Under the pieces are notes generated by a model. That model did not search any database, was not told the origin of the DNA, and saw only the letters and a program-made list of their open reading frames with translations. From positions 5,772,975 through 5,836,974 of the forward strand of contig OX155972.1 of the NCBI GenBank assembly GCA_944548615.1: a stretch of DNA of 64,000 nucleotides, written 5' to 3'. Origin of the DNA: Micropterix aruncella (lineage: Eukaryota > Arthropoda > Insecta > Lepidoptera > Micropterigidae). A program made the position numbers and the translations under genes. Shown piece after piece: positions 54,650-64,000 of this stretch (positions are counted from its first letter, which is position 1; each line of letters opens with the position of its first letter).

Positions 54650-55485
54650 TATAACCTATATAGGAACTTGATTCCAATGAAATACGCGTCTACGGTAATC
54701 AAAATACAAGTGTTCAACGCGCCTTTTGGCTCCTCTGCGAAAAAACCTTGTGAGAGAATTCTTCGGTACGTTTTCCTGTACGCATGGCTGTAATGTAATG
54801 TTTATGTCCATTTAAGTTCTGAAATTTACGTCTGAAAAAGTATTCGAAGGAAAATAAATCACCCCGAAAGTAGGCCGGTTGTAAATAAGAGAAATGATAC
54901 TCGGATAAAGTTAGTGTCAAGGTTGGGAGAAAAAACGGAACCGAACAACCGTTATAAGCAAATAAGCTTAAAGCACTTATTACACTAGTACTTTCCTGTA
55001 TTGACCGGAAGGAATTGTGTATGTTTTTCACCGCAGATACCACGGGTTGTTTATGCAATAATCAGTAGAATATATTAGAAGTATTTACTAGGAGTGTCAA
55101 ACGCAACCAGCGAACCCGTCACCCCAGAGAGTTATAATTATAGTTATAACTTTTTATTTTTACTTTATTTTATTTTATTATTGTTAAGGAAACAAACAGC
55201 TATTACAAAACATTGGGTACAAAATTATTAAGTTTCAAAGATAATGCTAATAACATGTTTCCACTTAAATATTAATAATTTAAACACTTAACAGTTTTCT
55301 ATGAAGAATACACTCACATGAAAGGAGGTGGGAATTGGGAAAGGGGGAGTCCTATAAGTAAATACAATTTTATGTGATGTATACATATTATTGTCATATA
55401 TATTATTTAAAAATATTCTTGAATACATATTATTAAAATTATATTATATAGTGCGATTACAATGATACGTCAACACCGTCATTAA
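54650..55485. other. Unassigned stretch with a Rep1 stub
   Basis: 55090-55135 (GAGTGTCAAACGCAACCAGC then GAACCCGTCACCCCAGAGAG) is a short Rep1 end. The minus frame at 54714-55058 (114 codons) has no known similarity. The rest is AT-rich. Confidence 0.4.
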
Positions 55486-55819
55486 TTATTGCTTTTTTGA
55501 GAGCGATAGATGATGAATTGAATACGTCAATATGGCCGAGCTGCGTATTATAAATTTTACATACTCAATAAAGAAAACAGTTTTGTGCATAATTAGTGCC
55601 AACCTGCGGTAGGTGGAACAACTCCATTTGGCGAGTGAGTCGCGATGGTACACGAAAAGATACCATTCCAAGAAGATCCGAACAATCAATGTAACCTGTC
55701 AACAATTTATGGAAAAACACCACATCTGCACATTTTCTTCTTGATTGTAGTGATTGAAGACCATGAAAGCTAGCTGCTTCGCTGTAATTGGGAAAGGACA
55801 AAAAGAAACGATAATTCAA
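55486..55819 (-). pseudogene. LINE family C-like RT C-terminus, short remnant
   Basis: Minus strand: FHGLQSLQSRRKCADVVFFH, KLLTGYIDCSDLLGMVSFRV, PSRLTRQMELFHLP, then a stop, then KIYNTQLGHIDVFNSSS and IALKKAI. It parallels the 16-kb copy (SLKTRRTLTDLLL, LDCPDLLSC, VPSTHRTRRCDVF). Nothing upstream or downstream of the LINE is recognisable. Confidence 0.6.
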
Positions 55820-56129
55820 ATGTTCATTATAAACCTCAGAGGTATAATAAACCCCAGAGGTAGGTAAATAATTACGTATTTGCCTACCTTCATTATGCTG
55901 GGCAATATTAAAATAATATAAACGAAGTTCGTAGGAATCAGCAGCCGTCGGAACGGCAAAAGGGCGTTATCGGATATGTTTGATATGATCTGCGGTTAAA
56001 ATTATTAGGAAATACATATAAAATTTTATTTGTTTTTTTTTCTGACACAACCGTAGCACTCCAATAAGACTCAGGAAGTGAGCTTTGTCACGGGAGTGCC
56101 TAGCAAGGCGGGCTCGGTTTCACTTTACT

Positions 56130-56330
56130 TGGCACATAAGGAATACAAACTTTAACTTATAATTTATGCACAATTTTTCCTGGGCACAAACAGATGTATG
56201 CCTAAATTTAGGAGCATATTGCGGTATTTTATGGTTTGTACATTATATTTTTTTTGTGCTATTGCGTTTGAATGTATATATAATGAATAAATAAATAAAT
56301 AAAATAAATAAATCAATAAATGGCATCAGG
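56130..56330 (+). repeat. Repeat W, copy 2
   Basis: Inverse of 11088-11285, ending in GAATAAATAAATAAATAAAA. It ends about 35 bp before element X. Confidence 0.65.
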
Positions 56331-56364
56331 ACCTGAAAGTCTCTGCAGACAAACGACAATACAC

Positions 56365-56647
56365 TGGGCTCGATTGCATTTCTCTCGAACTAAATTCGGA
56401 AATGAGACAAAGCAGTGAATGGTTGTCACTTTTTATCATTAAACTACCCACCGAAGATGGAGCAGCTAAATCTAACACCGCACGAAATGTATTCAAACTT
56501 ATTCGGGCGTCTGTAAGTTCGACGGGTAGTTTTGATGCCGGAAAATCGACCATACTTCATTTAATATTCCGTTGTAACTTATTGCTCTGTTTCGATGGGT
56601 TGAACTAAGTTCCTATTTTAGTTCGCGAAGAAACGCAATCGGGCCCA
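56365..56647. mobile_element. Element X, copy 1 (283 bp, TIRs)
   Basis: The ends are TGGGCTCGATTGCATTTCTC and, inverted, TGGGCCCGATTGCGTTTCTT. The TIRs extend about 38 bp with several mismatches. A longer internal part (about 56395-56597) is repeated in inverse orientation in copy 2. No coding frame is shared between copies. Target duplication was not identified. Confidence 0.7.
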
Positions 56648-57192
56648 CTGCCTAACTAGACCGACAAAGCCGTAGGAGTTCAACGTCTTACCGCCAGGCA
56701 GTGGCAAGAGGAACAAAGATCCGATCTCGCTCCCTTACTGCCAGACTTGAACGGATTTCTCTATCCACCGGTCTAATCACATTGCCGAATGCCGCACGAT
56801 GCACAAACGCCCAGTATCACCGGAGGTGTTTCCCCAGATCGGAACAACGTTGTCACCTGTTCACTACTAAGTTACAGCGGAAGGCAGGGTTCACAGAGTC
56901 TTTCCAGGCTAGTCCGTCTTTGAGGGGGCCACTGGGTGGGAACTAAACCGTGACTTGAGCCGATTTAGGTAAACACAGATAGGGCATCAGCCCCAAGCTG
57001 CGCGGAAAGTTGGCGTAGCTTGACTGTGGATTTTATTTTCCGCAAAGTACTTTACGTTTACTTCATGGGAGACATGGGAAACTCCCTCGGGCAGTTGGGT
57101 CGCCCGTTATAATTGTCAACCATCGTAGGTGCAATCATAACACTGTTATAAAACTACTATTGCAAAGTGTTTCCTTAGAGATTTATAGAAAA
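56648..57192 (-). repeat. Rep1-like old copy between two X elements
   Basis: Eroded Rep1 blocks, such as ACGTCTTACCGCCAGGCAG, GATGCACAAACGCCCAGTAT and near the end CTCGGGCAGTTGGGTCGCCC, GTTATAATTGTCAACC. Orientation within is mixed and the copy may be composite. Confidence 0.45.
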
Positions 57193-58266
57193 TGAGCCCG
57201 ATTGCGTTTCTTCGTAAACTAAAATAGGAACTTAGTGAAATAGGAACTATATGGCATCGTCAATGGGACGCTGGATATAGCCCATACCTAGTTTCAAGCA
57301 TCGCTCTGAAGGTGCCGCAACGTAAGACCCGATTTATACAGTTATTCGAACCCCCGAGACGAATTCTAACTACACGCGCAATTTAATGCTTAACCGATTG
57401 CCAAGGCGTATAATGATAAATTCACAGAGCTCGACATTTATAGTAGAAACAAAATGAGTTTCAAATCGTCAGTGCGATCCGTCCCTAAATCAGCAGCGAC
57501 AACTGCAAGTAATTATTGATTGTAATATACATGTATAAATATAATATCATTTATATTTGTATGTATATTTACATATTTTGAATTTATGTTGTAAAAGTAT
57601 GATTTATATATTATTATGTATGTGGTCTATACAACTTTTGCGGTTATTTAACATTTTTTGGGTTGTGGGGACGAGTTCTTGCCGTTCGCACTTGGACGAT
57701 GAGTTTTTCCCGGAAAAGTTACATTTTCGGCAAAGTTACATTTGCCGTCTACAAACGCGTCGGTGGGACTGTCATCTGTTTCCGCGCGGTGTAAATCCGT
57801 ATTCTCTCAACTAATAAATATTTACGGATGTATTTTGTTTCATAATTTAGTTTGTAAAATATTTTTCAAATCATTTCGAACAGCGTAAGTTATAATCCGC
57901 ATAAAAACATATTTTTTAAAGAATTTTGTATCTTATTATAAGTTCATGTTGTTACCTTAACTAAATAAATAAAATAAAATACAAAAAAATAGTTTCAACC
58001 AAACGAAACAGAGCGATACGTTAGAACTGAATATATAATGAAACTTCGTCGATTTTTACCGTACCAAAACTACCTGCCGAAGTTATAAGACGCCCGAATA
58101 AGTTTGAACACATTTCGAGCGGTGTAAGATTTAGTTGCTTAGGTGGGTAGTTTTATTGCGGAAAAGTGACAACCGTTCATTTCACATTCCGCTCTGGCGT
58201 ACTGCTCTGCCTCGTTCACATAACCTAATTTCCGATTCTAGTTCAAGAGAAAAGCAATCGAGCCCA
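57193..58266. mobile_element. Element X, copy 2 (inverted), interrupted by a retroposon
   Basis: Starts TGAGCCCGATTGCGTTTCTT and ends AAGCAATCGAGCCCA. Its body is the inverse of copy 1, but it is split at 57237-57989. The interrupting 753 bp end in an A-rich AAATAAATAAAATAAAATAC tail and are flanked by TAGT (57233-57236 and 57990-57993), consistent with a LINE/SINE-type insertion. Confidence 0.7.
57237..57989 (+). mobile_element. Unclassified retroposon inserted in element X
   Basis: Poly-A-like 3' tail and a short direct duplication TAGT at the ends. Internal sequence has no recognised RT. The frame 57557-57814 has no known similarity. It may be a SINE or a truncated LINE 3' end. Confidence 0.5.
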
Positions 58267-58304
58267 ATATGTATGTATCAAAATTGTATTTTAGTAGTAT
58301 AAAA

Positions 58305-58515
58305 TCGAAGACTATCGCGGTTGTTTGAAATTATAAATAGGATAGAAACGAATTTACCGCGTGAAGTATGTTTTGTCGACGTTGCAGCTGCCGTTGTCTA
58401 TGGTAGACTGGAAAGACTGTTGTCAGTCTACTCTAGATAACGGCGGCGGCTGCAACGTCGCCGAAACGCCAGATACTACATACTTCGCGCTGTAAATTCG
58501 TTTATATCCTATTTA
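58305..58515. repeat. Repeat Y, copy 2 (compact hairpin)
   Basis: Arms 58339-58435 and 58445-58510 are inverted: GGATAGAAACGAATTTACCG, CGTGAAGTATG and GTCGACGTTGCAGC, versus GCTGCAACGTCG, CATACTTCGCGC and GTAAATTCGTTTATATCC. The loop is only about 10 bp. Matches 41925-42060 and 42370-42420. Confidence 0.75.
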
Positions 58516-58589
58516 CAATGTATTTTAGTAGGTCTAGATATTCATGCAAATTTTAAAAATGTATAATTACATCGATGAAAATAAGTAAT

Positions 58590-59110
58590 TTTCAAAGTTG
58601 TCGACTTCGTGTAGTACTCTCCCAATTAACACCATCCTATCTCCACGAGCTTTTTGAACCACTAAGTTCCCACGGTCTCGTACTTCGGTCAGCCTCTGAC
58701 AGTTTATTAAAAATACCGAGTTATAATAGTGATTTCTATTCCTATTCTTTCTGTGTCCATGGTGCAAGACTCTGGAACGATCTCCCAGCAAATATACGAA
58801 ACTCGCCTCCTTCACCATCGTTTAAGACTCCCCTTAAGGATTACTATCTTTCTAAGAAGTAACCAGTTCTTCCCTTTCTCTCCTCTTCCTCTCCCAATTT
58901 CCTCTCCTCGGGCATTATTAGTTTTAAATTCTTCCACTTGTGTGTATGTTATGCAATAATCTTTATTTTCACAATGCGCGCATGTACCTCTGTACTTAGG
59001 TTAGTTGTAAGACATTGCCATGTGGCAATAAGCTCGCCTTTTTGTATACTAATTAAGTGCAAATAAAGAGTTTATTATTATTATTATTAATATTATTATT
59101 ATTATTATTA
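58590..59110 (+). pseudogene. LINE family B, plus-strand copy
   Basis: From about 58609 the frame reads VLSQLTPSYLHELFEPLSSH, LVLRSASDSLLKI, ARLWNDLPANIRNSPPSP and DYYLSKK (stop 58860-58862), then the family B 3' untranslated region and ATT/ATT-AAT tail to 59110. It is the shortest coding remnant of the three family B copies. Confidence 0.85.
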
Positions 59111-59640
59111 CTTATAGCGTCGACTTATATTATCGACTTATAGCGTTATTCTTAAAACGAATAATAGCAAAAATATCCTGCGTAAAAGAGCAAGTATAAT
59201 GCGCCCAGGGTCAATTCCCGCTGGTGAGAATCGCACAAGGCGGGTAATATTGGAGTGTTTGTATGATAAAAGCGGATGTGGGGGCGCAATCGAGAACAGG
59301 GGGGGAGTTATATGGAAGGGGGGGGGGGGGGGTAGAGGATGTTCGGCGGCGGAAGAAGAATGGCATTACAATGGATATGGTAGGAAACGAGAAATTCGCC
59401 CTTTCGCATTACGCGAAACGAGGCCTGCGAAATCTCCTAGGCCAAGCGAGCAGCCCCACCAAAAGCGGCCTTGTTAAACTGTCATGTTTTTTCTGTATAG
59501 CGATAAATATACATTCGTGTTTCGATATCGGATGGGAGAAAACGCATAGAACTGTCAATCTTTCTTCTACCATTTAACTAAGTGTATATAGGTGATTTTC
59601 TTCTGTTTTATTCCTTAAACGAAGTTCACTTTAGAGTCGT
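59111..59640. other. Unassigned stretch with poly-G tract
   Basis: 59195-59235 (GCGCCCAGGGTCAATTCCCG) resembles a decayed pol III B box and could be a SINE fragment, low confidence. Poly-G runs lie at 59280-59330. Two overlapping plus frames have no known similarity. Confidence 0.35.
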
Positions 59641-59690
59641 CGATCATAACGGGTTGACCCACCACCCCAGGAAGTTATAACAAGATTAGA
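59640..59690 (+). repeat. Rep1 end stub
   Basis: GTCGATCATAACGGGTTGAC followed by CCACCACCCCAGGAAGTTAT. Only the end block remains. Confidence 0.5.
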
Positions 59691-59929
59691 TCCTTCTTTT
59701 AACCTGATTTCTTCATTTGGTCATTCTTAATCATTAATAACTATACTTCTATATTATATTAAAAACTAGCATTCTGAATTGTTTAGTCTCCTAAATAATT
59801 TATGTGCCTGAAAGCATGACATTCATAAATATGAGTATTCTTATATTATAATATTATTTTATATAATATCATATTGTGTGTAAGAATGTGTGTGACGCCC
59901 CCCTAAAATATGGACCGATGACATTGCCA

Positions 59930-60055
59930 CGGTGGCAGAAACTAGGTGGATGGAGGTGGCACACGAACGCTCGTTATGGCTTTATGGCATGAGGGGAGGC
60001 CTATATCCAACAGTGGACGTCTACCAGTAAATGATGATGATAAAGATGTATTTTA
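59930..60055 (+). repeat. Lepidopteran LINE 3' end with TGA repeats
   Basis: GAGGCCTATATCCAACAGTG then GACGTCTACCAGTAAATGATGATGATAAAG. In one frame it reads EAYIQQWTS before the stop. This is the well-known end of an abundant lepidopteran LINE (RTE/R1-like, from memory) and supports the taxonomic call. Confidence 0.7.
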
Positions 60056-60540
60056 TACTGGTTTAGGGGATCTTGTTTTCCCTTATTTTAGTTGATGTTT
60101 TAAGAAATGAGGCACGTGGAGTTTTAAACGTTTTTATAACGCTGCATATTCGCATTCGAGTCGGCTTGGAATACTTGAGAATATCGAAACCTCGTCGGCG
60201 GCGGGGCGAGTTCGTACGCCATCAAACCCCGCCCGAGTATGCCCAGAGAAAGCACTCCAAACTTTTTTACCAGTCCAAGTTTTCAGATTAAACCGCGGCT
60301 GAGTCGCGAGGCGCCGCGCCCGCAGAATGAAAAGTTTAACACAATACTTTGGGGCTTAAGTACTACCCGCTTTGTTAATAATATGGCCTCAAAGGAGGTG
60401 AAGGGAGGGGATGAGGGGGAGGGTAACCGGGGTGGGTAAGATCTTGCTCATTGGAGTGATTGAAGTTATGCGAGGGGGGGGGGGGGATAACTACAAGTAC
60501 TATCATGCGTTTCTTGTACTTATCATTTATTTAAAATAAG
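60056..60540. other. Unassigned stretch, partly GC-rich
   Basis: 60150-60330 is GC-rich, and poly-G lies at 60470-60486. No recognised coding sequence. Confidence 0.35.
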
Positions 60541-60800
60541 TTTTCGTGTTTGTGATTTTGGCCGTTAAGGAGTCCCCTCGATAGAAGACAGTCCAAGGCG
60601 CAGCAGCCTTGTCACAATGAAACATAGAACGGGCTATCATAATTAAGTGCGTATACAAAATTTCGTTTCTGTGCTGTTGACAGTTGAGGAGTCTCTTCGT
60701 TGGAAGCAGCACTGTCATGGTAAAATTTAGAAACGGCTATAATATTTGAATGCGTATAAAAATTGTGTGTCTGTGCTGTTGACCGTGTAAGAAGAGCGTC
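60541..60800 (+). repeat. Imperfect tandem units next to repeat Z
   Basis: Three related segments start near 60545, 60661 and 60765 (TTTCGT-T-TGTG-T-TTG then a GAGGAGTC-like word and GCGTATA-AAA). The period is about 105-115 bp with much divergence. The last merges into repeat Z. Confidence 0.5.
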
Positions 60801-61095
60801 GTCGGGTGCTGATTCTGGGTGTAGAATCAAGACATGTTCATCATAAATAATTTATAATTATTAGTTTTAAAAAAACACTAAAAACACGCTTTTGGGCTAT
60901 GATACGATATTCACATACACACGGCTATGATACGATATTCCATCATGGAATGCCAGTGCCTATTTTCCGGCTTCATCTTCAGACCTTGAAACCTAATCGT
61001 GGTCAAAGTTCATTCCAAGACTTTTCTAACAAGTCCAAACACAGCTATGATACGATGTTCCATCATGAAGTTCCAGTTCATATCTTCCGACTCCA
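60748..61095 (+). repeat. Dispersed repeat Z, copy 2
   Basis: Inverse partner of 3598-3935. It contains four CTATGATACGAT words, two of them in GCTATGATACGATGTTCC-type context, giving an internal two-fold structure. Confidence 0.7.
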
Positions 61096-61439
61096 TCATC
61101 AGATCAGTTCGACAGTTCCATATTATTGTATTGTCATCAGAACTACATACAGCTGCCAATTTTCATGACGCTAGATCCTTGGAAGATGGTTAAAGTCGGT
61201 TTACTGACGATAGTTGAACGTGACAACGTCATAAGAAAATACTGATGGAATGGTTGCATTTGAAGCAGTTTCATTTAAGATTCTGATATTGTTTATTACA
61301 AACACCCAAAAATATATGATTTTATACTCACCGATTTGACTACAATACGTAAATGTATTATTGTATAGCAGTATAATTGTATAATTGTTTATTGTTTAAG
61401 GTTTATTGTTTTTTTTTAATTTGAAAGTTTGAAATCTCA

Positions 61440-61670
61440 AACTGTTAAATAACGGTTTGAGAAGCGTTTGAGCACGCTGCGCCATCTAGCGGTAGGTAAT
61501 ACGTCGTAAATAAACAATATCAGCGACATTTCACCAACCGCTAGATAGCGCATCGTAATGATAGCTTTTTATACTTTTTTTTTTTTTTTAATAAAAGTTG
61601 CTTACTTCGTTGCACTTCGTTGTACCCACAAGAAAATTGTCCGTTCAGTAATAACATTCCGTATATCAAG
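61440..61670 (-). repeat. Partial copy of the TA-flanked MITE
   Basis: Contains GCGCCATCTAGCGGTAGGTA, AACAATATCAGCGACATTTC and, near the end, CAGTAATAACATTCCG. These are shared with 62427-63080, but the other terminus is not found. Confidence 0.6.
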
Positions 61671-62163
61671 AATACATATAAAATTATGTCAAGAATTTAA
61701 ATCAATCTAGTGATTTTCATTCGTACTATTTTAGACTGAGGTTAGTAGATAATTGTTGTCGCAACCGGTAGATGGCAGCATTTATATTGAATAATAAATA
61801 TATTAAATGGAACGCCTCAGAGCGAGGTAACGCCGCATGAGTCATGTTTTTTCGTGCGTGCAGCAGGCTCCATCGATTAATAAGACGTTGTCACGTCAAA
61901 AAGTTGGATTTCTTAAATTATTAAAAATGCTTTTCTGGCAACTCAAGTGGTGGGATATGGATTTGTAGCTAAAATGAATATGGGATATTTGGAAATTTTA
62001 TGAAAAGTAATTAAATGATCTTTTTTTTAATAATCGGTTTTGTCACCCTAAAACTGACCCGGCAAGTAGCCAAGGACTTATGAAAGAATTTTGAGCGTGA
62101 AGTCCCTTTAGGAAGGAGGTTGTCCTGGTGACGCGCGCGGTTAGGAAGAATACAACGCATTAA
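61671..62163. other. Unassigned stretch with a P-type block
   Basis: 62031-62130 is a copy of repeat P. The remainder is AT-rich. The TTAA at 62160-62163 is the flank of the piggyBac-type terminus. Confidence 0.4.
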
Positions 62164-62426
62164 CCCTTGTGTTGCCACCCGGGTACCTGGGTACCCATAT
62201 ACATACGTTTTGTTGATTTTTTTTTCAAAAAAGATTGGCCAAAATCTTTTTGAATCCCCATGATTTGACCGATTCCATATCAAAATTTGCATTCTACATA
62301 TTAAAAAAAATAATAACCTAAAAAAATTGCATTTGAAAAAAAACACGTATGAGCCACCCGGGTTTCGTATAGTATAACATAGTTTAAAAAATGTAAGAGT
62401 ATAATAAGTAAGTATGGAATAATATA

Positions 62427-63080
62427 CAGGGTATTATTACTGCACGGGCATTTTTTATTGGTGAATTAATGCAACGAATTAAACAACTTTTAATAAAAAA
62501 AAAAATTAAAAAAACTAAAAAATATATTTTTTTTGAAAATTTGTTTTTTTTTCTTTTTTTTTAACTAGTATGAAAAGCTATGATCACGGCGCGCTATCTA
62601 CCGGTTGGTGAAATGTCGCTGATATTGTTTATTTACAACATATTGCCTACCGCTAGATGGCGCGCTCAAACGCTTCTCAACCCTTTATTTAACAGTTAAC
62701 TTCTTCAAATTTACAAATTAAAAGAACATTTTTTTTTGTTATTTTGTTTTACGAAAATTTGATTTTTTTAAATTTTATTTTTAAATAGTATGAAAATCTA
62801 TGATCACGATGCGCTATCTAGCGGTTGCTAAAATGTCGCTGATATTGTTTATTTACAACTTGTTGCCTACCGTTAGATAGCATAGCGCGCTCAAACGCTT
62901 CTCCACCCTTTTTTTAACAGTCAACTTCCTCAACGTTACAACTTAAAAAAGAAAACAAGAAATATTTTTTTCAAAAAAAAATTTTTTTTTTGTTTTTCCA
63001 TTTTTTTTAAACAAAAGTTGCTTACCACGTTGTATTGATTCACTCACAGAAAAAAATACCCGTGCAGTAATAACACCCCG
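62427..63080. mobile_element. 654-bp TA-flanked MITE with internal tandem units
   Basis: The ends CAGGGTATTATTACTGCACG and, inverted, CGGGGTGTTATTACTGCACG lie next to TA on both sides (62425-62426 and 63081-63082). TIR similarity extends about 70 bp. A TA duplication points to the Tc1/mariner superfamily. Inside are two direct units of about 200 bp (about 62565-62760 and 62775-62990), each with CGCTATCTA-CGGTTG, AATGTCGCTGATATTGTTTA and AGCGCGCTCAAACGCTTCTC. No coding sequence. Confidence 0.75.
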
Positions 63081-63271
63081 TACGTATAAATATTACCAAT
63101 ATATATTTATTTTAAATTGTTTATATTGAATGTACTCTATATAATAATTATACCTACCACATTTTGCAATATGATTGTTGGAAAAAAAAATATGGATCTT
63201 ATTTTTCAACTACTGTATGAAAAATTACAAAAAATAATTAAATTTCAATCTTTTACTAGTTATACTAGGAA

Positions 63272-63880
63272 TCAATGATTACATTTTGTGATTTTTGCTG
63301 TGTGCTGATCACAGACGGGCTTATTACAGACAACGCAAGACTTCTTTGTCTTTTTTCTCTTTCGAATATGCTGCTCGTTGCAAATGCAGCATGATCCAAG
63401 TACAACTCTTCTACCACTAGCGTCTGGTTGATCATTGTTTAAAGTTATCACTTCTGTTACTGGCCTTTCATAGTAACCTTCGATAGCGATTTTCTTTGCA
63501 TTATTTCGCATGACTTGCTCGTTAGAAAATCGCTCTTCTGCCATTAGCACGGCTAGTTCTTCTGAGAGCTGGCGTAGAAAAAATCTGCGTCTGTTAGTTT
63601 TTTTTTCACGCATATAATTATTTTCATAGCAAGTAATGTACGCAGCATCACCAGCGATATCCAAAATATTGCAAACGAAATCTAGCGGCCATCTGCACGT
63701 TCCAAACTCTCTCAGTAAAGACTGAACGTCTTGATTCTTCAAGCGGACGATGACAACTGAGATATACGGCTTGACTGCATCAAATATATATACATATCTA
63801 GCTTTCCCAGGAACGAGAAATGTACGGTGCAGCTGCGCACGTTTTATACATGATTTAGGGCTCTCAAGGTCACTGTACAT
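63272..63880 (-). pseudogene. piggyBac-like transposase, C-terminal 202 residues
   Basis: ATG-like start at 63878-63880, stop at 63272. The region RWPLDFVCNILDIAGDAAYI (residues about 83-102) corresponds to the conserved end of the DDE domain in piggyBac transposases. It is followed by RRRFFLRQLSEELA (about 117-130) and a C-terminal cysteine-rich domain with CCICNEQH, CVVCNKPVCDQH and KCNH (about 162-202). That domain binds the element ends in the family. The catalytic Asp residues lie upstream and are missing. The start is probably internal to the original frame. The open frame with intact Cys/His pattern suggests moderate age. Confidence 0.8.
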
Positions 63881-63930
63881 AATTTAATTGTTATATTCAG
63901 GTAAGAATAACTTCCTAGAATGTAATAATA

Positions 63931-64000
63931 GAGTTGTCAACTACAACGGGCGAACCCGTCACTTCAGGAAGTTTTAACGATTGGTCGTTCTATCTCCCGT
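63931..64000 (+). repeat. Rep1, start of a copy cut by window end
   Basis: GAGTTGTCAACTACAACGGG, then CGAACCCGTCAC, and TCGTTCTATCTCCCGT at the edge. The GAGTTGTCAAC end is the same as at 20782. Confidence 0.75.

Larger units (their letters stand above)
62164..63930 (-). mobile_element. piggyBac-like element, 3' part
   Basis: The left boundary is TTAA followed by CCCTTGTGTTGCCACCCGGG (62160-62183). TTAA-CCC termini are typical of piggyBac. The transposase C-terminus (63272-63880) points towards this terminus, as expected for its 3' end. The 5' part is missing: a Rep1 copy begins at about 63931. A TA-flanked MITE is nested at 62427-63080. GCCACCCGGGT occurs again at 62352-62362, a possible subterminal repeat. 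Confidence 0.7.

Noticed and set aside
59195..59235. tRNA-like B box
   Set aside because: Only a partial B-box match and no A box or cloverleaf, so it is not called as a tRNA or SINE.
59199..59577. Overlapping plus frames in G-rich sequence
   Set aside because: Driven by poly-G and skewed composition. No domain recognised.
60899..61168. Frame with repeated YDT(I/M)FHH words
   Set aside because: It lies in repeat Z. The peptide repetition follows from the DNA-level repeats.

Overview
The window looks like nuclear DNA of an insect, most likely a moth or butterfly. It is AT-rich, has introns, and is packed with transposable elements. Lepidopteran hallmarks are the LINE 3' end near 59.93-60.05 kb (a GAGGCCTATATCCAACAGTG block followed by TGA repeats) and the RTE-like tail at 10.82-10.99 kb. 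I assign the order from pattern memory, not from a search.

The only host gene I can support is an ADAMTS-like (ADAMTSL) extracellular-matrix gene on the + strand. Two of its exons are visible, at 19660-19863 and 42470-42595. Both are phase 0 with canonical splice sites, and they are separated by an intron of about 22.6 kb. Together they encode the Cys-rich region that follows the first thrombospondin type-1 repeat. Neighbouring exons were not found.

Almost everything else is mobile DNA. 0-3.4 kb: a nearly complete two-ORF LINE (family G) on the - strand. 3.6-7.8 kb: dispersed repeats, including three related copies of a ~400-bp unit and a copy of an unclassified family called here Rep1. 8.1-9.5 kb: LINE family A. 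12.9-15.2 kb: a PIF/Harbinger-type MITE whose right end lies in a perfect 665-bp tandem duplication. 16-18.5 kb: LINE family C, a hAT transposase remnant and a hairpin MITE with TAA target duplications. The ADAMTSL intron (19.9-42.5 kb) holds a Rep1 cluster, LINEs D, B and C, a pogo-like MITE, a piggyBac-type MITE and a three-level nest. In the nest, a Harbinger transposon (30951-41526) contains a family F LINE, and that LINE contains a full-length BEL/Pao LTR retrotransposon (31702-40588). The BEL/Pao element has equal-length LTRs and one uninterrupted gag-pol frame, so it is the youngest and best-preserved element here.

42.6-64 kb: more LINE copies (A, B, C, E), a ~277-bp AT microsatellite, a Jockey-type gag ORF split by a second Harbinger remnant, a three-unit satellite, a 5S-rRNA-like segment, an inverted pair of long-TIR elements (X), a hairpin family (Y), and a piggyBac transposase C-terminus with its TTAA-CCC terminus and a TA-flanked MITE nested inside.

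LINE labels A-G and repeat labels Rep1, R2, W, X, Y, Z, P are local names. LINE clade assignments (Jockey/CR1 group) are provisional. I found no bacterial-type operons, CRISPR arrays or intact tRNA genes. The strongest leads are the BEL/Pao element and its nesting history, the Harbinger elements and their MITEs, and the unclassified Rep1 family.
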